Counted from the first letter of the stretch, positions 19,587-28,186 are shown. The stretch is DNA of 64,000 nt from Alcanivorax sp. (GCA_022449455.1 JAKUPL010000014.1:45833-109832); one strand, 5' to 3'. The notes: generated by a model from the letters alone, not told the origin. Numbers and translations are program-made.

Positions 19587-20831
19587 ATGAAAATCCTCCA
19601 CACATCCGACTGGCATATCGGCCGAACTCTTTACGGCAGAAAACGTTACGAGGAGTTCGATTCCTTTCTGACCTGGCTGGCGGAGACGATTCAGCAGAAT
19701 GAAATCGATGCTCTTCTGGTGGCAGGTGATGTCTTTGACACCAGCGCTCCGAGCAATCGTGCCCAGGAGCTCTATTATCGGTTCCTGTGCCGGGTGGCTG
19801 CCTCATCCTGCCGGCATGTTGTCGTCATCGCGGGCAACCACGATTCGCCTTCCTTCCTCAATGCCCCCAGGGAGCTGCTCAAAGCGCTGAATGTCCACGT
19901 GGTCGGCAGTAGCTCTGAGTCCCTGGAAGACGAAGTGCTGGTGCTCCGCAGTGAGCTGAACGCTCCGGAGCTGATTGTTTGCGCCGTGCCCTACCTCCGG
20001 GACAGGGATATCCGGGTGGCGGAGGCGGGTGAGAGTGTCGAGGACAAGGAGCGGAAACTACTTGCGGGGATCCGGTCTCATTACGCCGAAGTCGCCGCCT
20101 TCGCTGAGCAGAAACGTGAGGAACTCGGAGTGGATATTCCCATTGTGGCCATGGGGCACCTGTTTACTGCCGGCGGACAAACCATCGATGGTGATGGTGT
20201 ACGCGAACTCTACGTTGGCTCCCTGGCTCATGTGACGGCCGGGATTTTTCCAGCGAGCTTTGACTATCTGGCGCTTGGACACCTCCACGTCCCTCAGAAG
20301 GTGAATGGCCTAGAGACCATCAGGTACAGTGGCTCCCCTCTGCCCATGGGGTTCGGGGAGGCAAAACAGCAAAAGAGCGTTTGCCTGGTTGTTTTTAATC
20401 ATGAAGAGGGCCAGGGCAAGCCGCCATCCGTGCAACTGATCGACGTGCCAGTGTTTCAAAAGCTGGAGCGCGTTAAGGGAGACTGGGAGAGCATCTCAAG
20501 CCGTATGCTCGAGCTGTCGGCAACAGACTTTCAAGGCTGGGTCGAAGTCATCTACGAAGGTGAGGAGGTCATTGGCGACTTGCGCGAACGTCTGGAGACC
20601 GCCGTCTCTGGCACTGGAGTGGAGATCCTCCGGATCAAAAACAACCGCATCATCGACCACGTGCTGGGACAAATCCATGAAGAGGAGACACTCGACGACC
20701 TGGATGTGAACGACGTGTTCGAGCGCTGCCTAGCCGTTCATGAAGTGCCTGAAGACCAGCGGCCTGAACTGCTACGGGCCTACCAGGAAACTGTTTCGTC
20801 TCTCTATGAAGACGACGTGAAAGCGGAATAG
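19587..20831 (+). CDS. SbcD/Mre11-like nuclease subunit linked to BREX
   Basis: The start at 19587 gives MKILHTSDWHIGR, the canonical first phosphoesterase motif; the longer open frame upstream overlaps the preceding gene. The 414-residue protein shows the remaining metallophosphoesterase motifs in order: AGDVFDTSAPSN, IAGNHDSP, MGHLFTAGG and LGHLHVPQ. A C-terminal SbcD-type domain completes it. Mre11/SbcD provides the nuclease of the SbcCD complex, which cuts hairpins and blocked DNA ends. It is 4 bp behind the RloC-like gene and 11 bp ahead of sbcC, so it shares the BREX transcript. A second, chromosomal sbcCD elsewhere is likely but not visible here. Confidence 0.9.
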   Translation: MKILHTSDWHIGRTLYGRKRYEEFDSFLTWLAETIQQNEIDALLVAGDVFDTSAPSNRAQELYYRFLCRVAASSCRHVVVIAGNHDSPSFLNAPRELLKALNVHVVGSSSESLEDEVLVLRSELNAPELIVCAVPYLRDRDIRVAEAGESVEDKERKLLAGIRSHYAEVAAFAEQKREELGVDIPIVAMGHLFTAGGQTIDGDGVRELYVGSLAHVTAGIFPASFDYLALGHLHVPQKVNGLETIRYSGSPLPMGFGEAKQQKSVCLVVFNHEEGQGKPPSVQLIDVPVFQKLERVKGDWESISSRMLELSATDFQGWVEVIYEGEEVIGDLRERLETAVSGTGVEILRIKNNRIIDHVLGQIHEEETLDDLDVNDVFERCLAVHEVPEDQRPELLRAYQETVSSLYEDDVKAE

Positions 20832-20842
20832 AGGGGCTGTCG

Positions 20843-23800
20843 ATGAGAATACTGCAGGTACGCTTCAAAAACCTGAACTCCCTGGTAGGCGAGTGGGAAA
20901 TCGACCTGATGCACCCAGCCTTCGCGTCTGACGGCATCTTCGCCATTACCGGCCCGACCGGCGCGGGTAAGACTACGATCCTCGATGCTATCTGTCTTGC
21001 CCTCTATGGGCGGACGCCTCGCCTGAACAAGGTTACCAAGAGCGGAAACGAAATCATGTCCCGGCAGACCGGCGAATGTTTTGCCGAGGTGACCTTCGAA
21101 ACCCAGAGTGGGCGTTACCGCTGTCATTGGAGCCAACATCGGGCACGCAAGAAGCCGGATGGCGAGCTCCAGGCTCCGAAACATGAAATTGCCAATGCTG
21201 ATTCCGGCGAGATCTTCGAATCCAAGATGAGAGGTGTAGCCGACCAGATCGAGTCGGCTACCGGTATGGACTTTGATCGTTTTACCCGTTCCATGTTGCT
21301 TGCCCAGGGCGGCTTCGCCGCGTTCCTTCAGGCGGCACCGGATGATCGGGCTCCGATCCTGGAGCAGATCACGGGCACAGAGATCTACAGCCAGATATCC
21401 GTTCGCGTCCATGAGCGACAGCGAGAAGAGCGAGAAAAGCTGAGCCTACTGCAGGCTGAAACAGCAGGCATCGCGATTCTCGAGCCGGAGCAGGAACAAG
21501 AGATTGCGCAGACACTCGAGACAAGGCAGAAGGAGGAAACAGACCTCGCCGCCAAGTCCGCCGAGGCCGGAAAGGCCATTGCCTGGCTCTCCATCATCGA
21601 TGGATTAAAGAAGGAAATCGTCAATCTTGCCGATGAGGATAGCAAGCTGCATGTTGATATTAGGGCGTTCAAGCCCGATCGTGAAAGGCTCAACCGGGCT
21701 TTGAGTGCCTCCTCGCTTGATGGCGTATATGCAACGCTTATGGCCACCCGCAAACAGCAGGCAGATGACAGAGAGGCATTGAAAACTGAGGAGGAGGCGC
21801 TCCCTGGATTGGAATCCTCCGCCAAGGAGCAAGCCGAGACGATGAGCGCGGCTGAGCAACAAACCGCTCGGGCCAAAGAAGAGCTGAAAGCGGCCGCACC
21901 GATATTGCAAAAGGTTCGCTCCCTCGATCAGAAGCTTGCCGATCAGGAAAAGGCAGTTACGGCGGGTGATGAGGCCTGCAAGAAGGATTCGGCAAAGATT
22001 GACGCAGATACACAAACCCGGCTCAAGGAACAGGAGAAGCGTATTAAGGCCCAACAGGCATTGGAGCTTGTTGAAGGGTATCTCAAGGAGCATGCCCGGG
22101 ATGAATGGCTGATCGGCGGCCTGGCTGGTGTTGAAGAGCAGTTGAGAGGCCTGCTCTTTAGGCAAAGCGAAGCCCTTCAAAAAGAGAGCGATCAAGAAAC
22201 GGCCGAGAACGCTTTGAAACAGGCGACAACGTCACTCGACGACCGTCAGAAGCAATCCGGCATTCGGAAGCAGGAGCTGGAGGACGCATCAAAGCAGCTT
22301 CAGCAAGGCAAAGATGTTTTGAGCCAGCTACTGGGGGGCCGCTTGCTGCGCGAATATCGCACGGAGAAGGAAACTCTGCTGCGTGAAATGGCCTTCCTGA
22401 CGAAAATAGCGGAGCTTGAAGATCACCGGGCGAAACTGGAAGACGGCAAGCCCTGCCCACTTTGTGGGGCCACCGAGCATCCCTTCGCGGAAGGGAATGT
22501 GCCTGCCTCTGATGAAACCGAACAGAAGATTGAAGCGCTGACCAAACTGATCAACAAAGCCGAGGATCAGGAAGCCGTCATCAAGAAGCTCGAAGTAGCT
22601 GAAAACTTGGCCCGTAAAAACTTGACGGAGGCTGAAAAGCTGGAGTCAGCGGCGGCTAATGACAAAAAGGCAGCCGAAAGAACACTTGCCGAGGTAAAGG
22701 GCAGCTTGGAAAAGCTCCGTGCAGACTTTGCCGAACGCAGGCACGCCGTTTCCTCCAGGCTCCTGCCGCTTGGTATTGAGAACATCCCTGAAACGGACAT
22801 TTCATCGCTGCTCGAGACCCTCAAAGCACGGCTGAAGGAATGGCAGGCCCAAGTCAAGAAGAAGGCAGACATCGAGAAACAGGTTGCCGACCTCGACAGT
22901 GAGATCAAGAGACTGGATGCGGTTATCGAAACCCAAAGCACTGCCCTGGCCGAAAAACGGGAGCGCCTGGAAACACTGAAAACGGAATTTGCCGCAGGAA
23001 ATGATGAGCGCAAAGCACTTTACGACGACAAGAATCCCGACGAAGAAGAGCGCGGTTTGAATAAGGCGGTATTTGACGCCGAAGGTGCCGAGAGGCAGGC
23101 CAGAGATCAGCATAATCAACTACAGCAAAGGTGGCATACCGCAAAGGCACATGTCGAGTCCCTGAGAAAGCGGATCGACCAGCGAGAGCCGGAACTGGGA
23201 AGGATGGAAACTGATTTCTCCGCAGCACTTACGCCAGTTGGTTTTTCAGATGAAGAACAGTTTCTGAGAGCCAGATTGACCTCTGAGCGGAGAGGTGAGC
23301 TGACGGTTAAGGCCAATGAATTGGATGAGCGTCAAACAGATCTGAAAGCCAGGCAAAAGGATCGGGAGACGCGCTTGGCCACAGAAATGGCCCGAAAAGT
23401 GACCGACAAATCTCTGGAAGAGCTCGAACCCCAATTCAAGGAGTATGAGGAGTCTCTGAGGGAATTGCGGGAGATCATTGCCGGTCTCAAGCACAAGCTG
23501 AGTGAAAATACGGCCGCCAAGGAGCGGATAAAGGAGAAGCAGGCGGCTATCGAGGCCCAGAGCAAAGAGTGCCGCCGTTGGGAAAATCTGCACGAACTGA
23601 TTGGCTCTGCAGACGGCAAGAAGTATAGGAACTTTGCCCAGGGGTTGACCTTTGAAATGATGATTGGCCATGCCAACAGACAGCTACAGAAGATGACCGA
23701 TCGCTACCTGCTGGTCCGTCACGACGCTCAGCCTTTGGAGCTCAATGTGGTTGACAACTACCAGGCCGGAGAGATTCGGCCCACGAAGAATCTTTCCGGC

Positions 23801-24118
23801 GGCGAAAGTTTTATCGTCAGTCTCTCCCTGGCTCTGGGTCTGTCCCATATGGCCAGCAAGAATGTCCGTGTGGACTCGCTGTTCCTGGATGAAGGTTTTG
23901 GCACGCTGGACGATGAAGCCCTCGATACCGCCCTGGAAACTCTTGGAGGCCTGCAGCAGGACGGCAAGCTGATCGGTGTTATTTCACACGTGCCTGCTTT
24001 AAAGGAGCGCATCAGTACGCAGATCCAGGTAACGCCTCAGACGGGAGGCAGAAGCCAGATATCGGGGCCGGGATGCAGCGGGTTGAGCGCTACGGAACGG
24101 GCCGTAGAGGCAGGTTAA
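20843..24118 (+). CDS. SbcC/Rad50-like ATPase subunit linked to BREX
   Basis: The 1091-residue protein has a Walker A GPTGAGKTT at about residue 36 and a Q-loop region FTRSMLLAQGGFAAFL. Two long Glu/Lys-rich coiled-coil arms flank a zinc hook CPLC at 538-541. The C-terminal signature is LSGGESFIVSLSLALGLS, followed by the Walker B LFLDEGFGTLD. All SbcC landmarks are present, so it should form a functional ATPase complex with the SbcD-like protein directly upstream. It is the last gene of the plus-strand defence operon; a gene-free stretch follows. It may process phage DNA intermediates exposed by BREX, which is an inference from linkage. Confidence 0.92.
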   Translation: MRILQVRFKNLNSLVGEWEIDLMHPAFASDGIFAITGPTGAGKTTILDAICLALYGRTPRLNKVTKSGNEIMSRQTGECFAEVTFETQSGRYRCHWSQHRARKKPDGELQAPKHEIANADSGEIFESKMRGVADQIESATGMDFDRFTRSMLLAQGGFAAFLQAAPDDRAPILEQITGTEIYSQISVRVHERQREEREKLSLLQAETAGIAILEPEQEQEIAQTLETRQKEETDLAAKSAEAGKAIAWLSIIDGLKKEIVNLADEDSKLHVDIRAFKPDRERLNRALSASSLDGVYATLMATRKQQADDREALKTEEEALPGLESSAKEQAETMSAAEQQTARAKEELKAAAPILQKVRSLDQKLADQEKAVTAGDEACKKDSAKIDADTQTRLKEQEKRIKAQQALELVEGYLKEHARDEWLIGGLAGVEEQLRGLLFRQSEALQKESDQETAENALKQATTSLDDRQKQSGIRKQELEDASKQLQQGKDVLSQLLGGRLLREYRTEKETLLREMAFLTKIAELEDHRAKLEDGKPCPLCGATEHPFAEGNVPASDETEQKIEALTKLINKAEDQEAVIKKLEVAENLARKNLTEAEKLESAAANDKKAAERTLAEVKGSLEKLRADFAERRHAVSSRLLPLGIENIPETDISSLLETLKARLKEWQAQVKKKADIEKQVADLDSEIKRLDAVIETQSTALAEKRERLETLKTEFAAGNDERKALYDDKNPDEEERGLNKAVFDAEGAERQARDQHNQLQQRWHTAKAHVESLRKRIDQREPELGRMETDFSAALTPVGFSDEEQFLRARLTSERRGELTVKANELDERQTDLKARQKDRETRLATEMARKVTDKSLEELEPQFKEYEESLRELREIIAGLKHKLSENTAAKERIKEKQAAIEAQSKECRRWENLHELIGSADGKKYRNFAQGLTFEMMIGHANRQLQKMTDRYLLVRHDAQPLELNVVDNYQAGEIRPTKNLSGGESFIVSLSLALGLSHMASKNVRVDSLFLDEGFGTLDDEALDTALETLGGLQQDGKLIGVISHVPALKERISTQIQVTPQTGGRSQISGPGCSGLSATERAVEAG

Positions 24119-24538
24119 CTTGAAAATGAATCAACAGGCGATACCCCAAACACCCAGGATAACATTTCGGAAAGCTCTGAGTTGATCAGCTGGAGTGAAG
24201 GTCATCCACCGGCAATGGTAGTGCCGTAGAGTATGAGCGGGCTGAGCCAGTACCGCTCTGCGTCCTTGATCCTGATCGGGGCCTATACTGACGGACATAA
24301 TGCCATGTTCCGTATGATGGAAAAGCAACTTGGCAATCGATACCTAGAAATAGTGTTCTCGTGGCGAACGCACCGCGAAAGGCTTGCGTAGTCGCCGTCC
24401 CGACACCCTCAGTTTCAACCGCCACGTCGCGACGACTAGGGAGAAACCCCTTCCAGTTTCTCTGCGCTCAGCCCAGTGCCGTGAGGTAACGCCTATTGTT
24501 TGGTTGGGTAAATTTCAAACCACGTAGGCCAGCAGCTA
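24119..24538 (+). other. Gene-poor stretch after the BREX operon, with a hairpin and weak reading frames
   Basis: No convincing gene lies here. A 52-residue open frame at 24233-24391 has plausible composition but no good ribosome site, and may be a remnant. A perfect 7-bp stem GAGAAAC/GTTTCTC with an 8-nt loop (24441-24462) lies between the convergent sbcC-like and DUF7673-like genes. It could act as a weak terminator, but it has no T tract on either strand. Confidence 0.35.
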
Positions 24539-24889
24539 TCAAGTTTCCGATTCCCGCTCCCACCAGGACTGAAATAACTCATCACCATGCGGCAAATAGG
24601 TGTGAACCTCCCGGCCATTCCAATCCAGCGCCAGAACCTGCAACGCAGCCTGTTGCAGTTCGGTATCCAATGCCCTCAGTCGGTTCAGCTCGAATGGCCA
24701 GTGACTGGCGTTATAAAGACCAAGCAGGAATCGCCGGATATGCCGGGCCTGGCCGCCTCCACTATGAGCGGCGTCGATCAGTATTGTGAGAGCCGGAAGC
24801 CCCTCGTCCTCCCGCTCTTGCCTCCGCTTTTCTTCCTGTTCCAGCAAAAATAGAAAGTTTTCGGGAAGCCTGGCTGTTTTGTTCGTCAT
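24539..24889 (-). CDS. DUF7673-like small cytosolic protein
   Basis: The ATG at 24889 is preferred over a TTG two codons upstream. The 116-residue product is soluble. It has a charged N-terminal helix (EQEEKRRQEREDEGLP), then ILIDAAHSGGGQARHIRRFLLGLYN, and a C-terminal YLPHGDELFQSWW. This pattern resembles DUF7673 proteins, which are common on conjugative elements and genomic islands. No function is known. It points towards sbcC and heads the minus-strand accessory block. The family call is from memory of the sequence pattern and is moderate. Confidence 0.6.
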   Translation of the reverse strand: MTNKTARLPENFLFLLEQEEKRRQEREDEGLPALTILIDAAHSGGGQARHIRRFLLGLYNASHWPFELNRLRALDTELQQAALQVLALDWNGREVHTYLPHGDELFQSWWERESET

Positions 24890-24994
24890 GTGCAAAACCT
24901 CATATCGACCTCACGATTATGCTGCCATGTACGACTCGGGAGGCACGGCTCTCAAACTGCCCGTTTAGGGCAAGAACACCGGTTTGCCCCGAAT

Positions 24995-25153
24995 TTATTT
25001 CAGATCGCCATTGTGGCGGGGTGATCTTTTTCGGAACTTACGCTCTACGAACGCTTCCAGACGGTCCGCGTTTCGGTAGGCCACAACGCAGATAAAAAGC
25101 ACAACCGCGACAAAGCTCAGGAATGCAATCAGGGTGGCAGATAGATTCAGCAT
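24995..25153 (-). CDS. 52-residue single-span membrane protein
   Basis: This short gene has a GGAG site 8 nt before its ATG at 25153. It encodes one strongly hydrophobic segment (about residues 5-26, LSATLIAFLSFVAVVLFICVV), followed by a basic tail with several Arg/Lys (VERKFRKRSPRHNG). The positive tail predicts a cytosolic C-terminus. It lies between the serine recombinase and the DUF7673-like gene. The family is unknown; toxin-like or membrane-anchoring roles are possible but unsupported. Confidence 0.6.
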   Translation of the reverse strand: MLNLSATLIAFLSFVAVVLFICVVAYRNADRLEAFVERKFRKRSPRHNGDLK

Positions 25154-25200
25154 ATTCAGGTCTCCAATAGTTGATGGCCCTTTCAGGGCACTTTGTTGGT

Positions 25201-25833
25201 TCAGGCCGCAGCATCGGCCTGTCTTTGTTCTTTGGCGACAGACGCAATCAAGTGCCGGGAGCAGCTCAGAATCTCCTGTATTTCGCTGTAGCTGTGGCCG
25301 CTCTTGAGAAGACTGGCGATGTGTTGCCTGCGCTTCAGGTCTGGCTGCCGCCCCTGGTACTTACCCTCCGTTTTTGCTTTATGGATGCCCTGGAACTGCC
25401 GGCGCCGACGGTCTTCGTAATCTTTGCGGGCCACGGCAGCCAGCATGTCGAGCATCATGGCGTTGACCGCTCGTAGAATGGAGTCGGTGAAACCGGTGTC
25501 GTCCTTCTTTTCCAGGGCGAGCCAACTGGTCGGTAATTCCGGGGAGACGATGGCTAACCGCTTGGCGGCCAGCTTTTGCTTGAGGGAGTCCCAGTCACTC
25601 TGTTTGAGGCGAGCCAGCCGATCAATTTGTTCGACCAGAACGATGTCGCCCTCGCCAGAATCTGCGATTAGTTTCATCAGCTCGGGGCGGTGCAGGGTAG
25701 CGCCGGACACATTCTCCACGTAGAAAGCGGCAATACGCTGACCGTGGTTGGCTGCGAACTGTACCAGTAACTCCCGGGCTCGCTCCGCGTTCTGTTCCTG
25801 CGTGGATGCCCGCAGGTAGGCTCGAATAAACAT
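25201..25833 (-). CDS. Serine recombinase (resolvase/invertase family)
   Basis: The 210-residue protein starts with the resolvase N-terminus RAYLRAS, where S10 is the expected nucleophile and R8 a catalytic Arg. The QIDRLARL motif gives D71, R72 and R75. A long linking helix and a C-terminal helix-turn-helix follow (SGHSYSEIQEILSCSRHLIASVAK). The size fits small resolvases and invertases. It recombines two short sites through a Ser-DNA link. A cluster of matching inverted and direct repeats lies just upstream of its start, as expected for a res or crossover site. It is a sign of mobility for this accessory block. Confidence 0.9.
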   Translation of the reverse strand: MFIRAYLRASTQEQNAERARELLVQFAANHGQRIAAFYVENVSGATLHRPELMKLIADSGEGDIVLVEQIDRLARLKQSDWDSLKQKLAAKRLAIVSPELPTSWLALEKKDDTGFTDSILRAVNAMMLDMLAAVARKDYEDRRRRQFQGIHKAKTEGKYQGRQPDLKRRQHIASLLKSGHSYSEIQEILSCSRHLIASVAKEQRQADAAA

Positions 25834-25855
25834 CGTCGGTTCCTCAGTCTGTTAT

Positions 25856-25954
25856 AAGTGGTTCTCTCTGGCCGGTCTGGTTTAGGTGGTTCTGTTGGCC
25901 GTTACCGGGTTCGAACCTCTGGTTTCTCTGATCTGTACCCATAAAGAACCACTT
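25856..25954. repeat. Repeat cluster resembling a serine-recombinase res site
   Basis: AAGTGGTTCT at 25856-25865 recurs as AGGTGGTTCT at 25884-25893, within a longer imperfect copy that includes the following TGGCCG. It also appears inverted as AGAACCACTT at 25945-25954. The cluster lies immediately upstream of the recombinase gene (start at 25833) and ends at the stop codon of the next gene. Resolvase sites commonly have several related half-sites in this position. Binding is inferred. Confidence 0.5.
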
Positions 25955-26343
25955 CAGTAATCGAAAAACTCCCCGAACGGATCGTCCGCTCGATAAATCT
26001 GGTTGATTCTGTCGTCATCGATGAAACCCTCTGTACCGCCATTGCTCCCATTGCCGGAAGTTGCCTTGTTGCTCGCGCCGGTTGCGGCCTCACCAGTGCC
26101 TCGACTGAACGACGCCATCTTTTCCTCGAATTCAGGAAACGTCATTTCCCCATCGGGTCCCTTGGCGAAAAACGTCTTGTATGCACCGACTATGGCCAGT
26201 GCGAAGCGAATGAACAGTACGACCACCCACAGCACGAACAATAGATACCATGCGTAAAGGGCTGCCTCGGTACCCCTAAAGGCGAGCTCCACAACGCCGA
26301 TCCCGGTGAGCCCCACTGCTGCGATTTTTGCCACTCTCACCAT
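25954..26343 (-). CDS. Unrecognised inner-membrane protein with acidic/Gly-Ser C-terminal region
   Basis: This 129-residue protein has two hydrophobic stretches near the N-terminus, about residues 5-20 and 28-53 (LYAWYLLFVLWVVVLFIRF). A linker with FAKGPDGEMTFPEFEEKM follows, then a Gly/Ser/Asn-rich stretch and an acidic tail. The pattern PDGEMTFPEFEE superficially recalls an EF-hand loop but lacks its ligand spacing. I do not recognise the family. The next gene upstream, at 26413, is transcribed the same way after a 69-bp gap. Confidence 0.6.
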   Translation of the reverse strand: MVRVAKIAAVGLTGIGVVELAFRGTEAALYAWYLLFVLWVVVLFIRFALAIVGAYKTFFAKGPDGEMTFPEFEEKMASFSRGTGEAATGASNKATSGNGSNGGTEGFIDDDRINQIYRADDPFGEFFDY

Positions 26344-26412
26344 GGCTTTGTCCTCGATAGTTCTTTACTTCGAAGCTACCAGAACCTGAGAAAATGCAAG
26401 TTTTGCCCGGGA

Positions 26413-26826
26413 TCAGGCCGCTGCGGCTTGCCCGGGCAGCCACGGCAGTTTCACCTTGCTGTAGACCTCATTCGTCATCGCCTTCAAATCTTCCACGTCC
26501 AGGCGTGGAACCAGCAACGCCGTGCCTTGATATCGAACTCGCGGGTAGTCGGATGGCTGGAATACGCCATGAGGGAGGTCGTCCTCATCACCCAGCCACT
26601 GTCTGAGCCGAAGGTCGATACACCAGCCCTGTTCGAGCTCGACCCAGCAATGGGGTGAAGTGGTCATGCGGCTCAGCCGGTCCTCCGCGTATCCGATCCG
26701 GCATTGATGGAAGATGCCTCGCTCGCTCAGGGCATTGCTGATCACAAAAGTCATGTAGACGCTATCGACTCTCAGGTCCTCCAGCGGCAGCAGTGCCAAC
26801 TCAAGTTCATCGTGCCAGTCACTCAT
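26413..26826 (-). CDS. Small protein with transglutaminase/McjB-like His-Asp signature
   Basis: The 137-residue protein contains HCWVELEQGWCIDL, in which H59 and D71 are 12 residues apart inside the H-x-WVE-(n)-iD pattern of transglutaminase-like and lasso-peptide McjB proteases. The catalytic Cys expected in the preceding helix is not evident; C42 lies in the following strand. Activity is therefore doubtful. Its start overlaps the upstream lipoprotein gene (26819-27667) by 8 bp, so the two are coupled. The fold assignment is tentative. Confidence 0.55.
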   Translation of the reverse strand: MSDWHDELELALLPLEDLRVDSVYMTFVISNALSERGIFHQCRIGYAEDRLSRMTTSPHCWVELEQGWCIDLRLRQWLGDEDDLPHGVFQPSDYPRVRYQGTALLVPRLDVEDLKAMTNEVYSKVKLPWLPGQAAAA

Positions 26827-27667
26827 GGCCGGGCTCCCTGAACATCAGCTGTTGACCCTGTTCATACAACACCGGATAGGGGAGTGGCTCGCCGTCCTGG
26901 ATCACGGTGTTCGGTGGAAAGTACATCACTATCCAAGGAGGCATGCCGGCGCTGACAGCGCCATAGAATTCATCTACAGGAAAGGTGAGTTCATGGCCGG
27001 ACTGCCGAAATACCAGTCGGGAGTATTTCTCGGGGTGGTTGGCAGCGATGTTGTAACTGGCAGCTTCACCGCCGATGACATAGCTTGGCGTCTTCCAGTG
27101 ATTCGGCTGTTGGATGTTGTAGGCGATGACGCAGTTATCGCCGGTACAGCCATATCGCTCGGCTTTTACTGACCACAGCATGAGCGGGTGCCCGTCAATC
27201 TCCGGCGTCTTCACGTTTGTGAGTTTCGTTGCCGTAATTGCCATCGATTTAGCGGCCTGGGTGATGGCCTCATCCACGACGGCAATATAGTGGTCATAGG
27301 CGTCATCCTCGTTCGCCGCCAGTGATTCCGGCATCCAGCCCATCAGGCTGGGTCGTGCCGAAGGGTTGTCCGGCGTCATCATGATGTCAGTGGCATTGAA
27401 GAGCAGCGTCTGGGTGCCAGTAAGATGACGAAGCGGCGCATCTAGTGAAGTAGCCAGACTGGCCAGGTTAAGGGCGCTTACCAACAAACCCTTTCGATAC
27501 GAGCGCGTCCCGTCTGGTGAATCCCGCAGGTCCTGATCGTAGACGCCGCCGGCACGGGCCAGATTCAGTGCGCGGGATGATTCGTCGTCATAGTGTCGAG
27601 GCGTGGCAGCGCAACCCGCGAGCGCGGCTGTAGTTACAGCAAAACAAATGGTCTTCAACTTGGTCAT
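26819..27667 (-). CDS. Unrecognised lipoprotein
   Basis: The 282-residue product starts MTKLKTICFAVTTAALAGC, a lipoprotein signal with cleavage before Cys19 (LAGC). The mature part is soluble with several conserved-looking segments (NLARAGGVYDQDLRDSP, SYRKGLLVSALNLASL) and no catalytic motif I recognise. It is the first gene of the short minus-strand run 27667-25954, and its end overlaps the transglutaminase-like gene. An envelope role is likely from the signal peptide alone. Confidence 0.75.
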   Translation of the reverse strand: MTKLKTICFAVTTAALAGCAATPRHYDDESSRALNLARAGGVYDQDLRDSPDGTRSYRKGLLVSALNLASLATSLDAPLRHLTGTQTLLFNATDIMMTPDNPSARPSLMGWMPESLAANEDDAYDHYIAVVDEAITQAAKSMAITATKLTNVKTPEIDGHPLMLWSVKAERYGCTGDNCVIAYNIQQPNHWKTPSYVIGGEAASYNIAANHPEKYSRLVFRQSGHELTFPVDEFYGAVSAGMPPWIVMYFPPNTVIQDGEPLPYPVLYEQGQQLMFREPGHE

Positions 27668-27913
27668 TTTGAACTCCTGCGTTTTCTAAAATACTTGCAC
27701 GAAGTTTCAAATACGCAAGAGGAAAATCAAAAAATATTCAATATAATCAATGGTTTGTACTTTCAGTACAAACTTCGATGTATCAGCAGTGGTGCATCGG
27801 GAGTGCCGATCTTGCTAGACTTGCCAGCAGGTTTTTTCGGTTGAGACAAGGTGTTGGTAAATCGGAAAAGGATCAGAAATTCCCAGTTTCCCACTTATCC
27901 CAGTTTATAATCG

Positions 27914-27978
27914 TGGGTAGTAACCGATTGGGCCAATCAGAGATAAAGTTTCTATCCATGGGTAGTAAAATGGGTAGT
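27914..27978 (+). repeat. Three direct TGGGTAGT repeats
   Basis: TGGGTAGTAA occurs at 27914-27923 and 27959-27968, and TGGGTAGT at 27971-27978. The spacing is 45 and 12 bp. They lie in the gene-free zone at the presumed island edge and could be recombinase arm sites or remnants of an attachment region. Their function is unknown. Confidence 0.5.
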
Positions 27979-28166
27979 GCTGGTCGAATATCGATGCAAA
28001 AATAATGTAAACATCTGTTTTTAAAGGATTTTAATTTATTATTCTTTGAGCAGGTTCAGAATATCGAATAAAGTCTCAGGATATTTCAATCAATCCTTAA
28101 ATCCCTGTTTTTAGCTGCACTTTCGCACGAATTCCCTTACCAGCCAGTCCGAGCATATCCACCACT

Positions 28167-28186
28167 GCCCACCATAAAAGGTGGGC
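28167..28186. repeat. Perfect 7-bp inverted repeat with an extra direct copy
   Basis: GCCCACC (28167-28173) and GGTGGGC (28180-28186) form a perfect stem with a 6-nt loop, and GGTGGGC recurs at 28192-28198. There is no T tract, so it is not a classical terminator. Confidence 0.5.

Noticed and set aside
25038..25247. 69-codon minus-strand frame overlapping the recombinase end
   Set aside because: It overlaps both the recombinase and the better-supported 52-residue membrane protein in another frame.
25856..25954. CRISPR-like array
   Set aside because: Only three imperfect copies, one inverted, with unequal spacing; this fits a recombinase site, not CRISPR.
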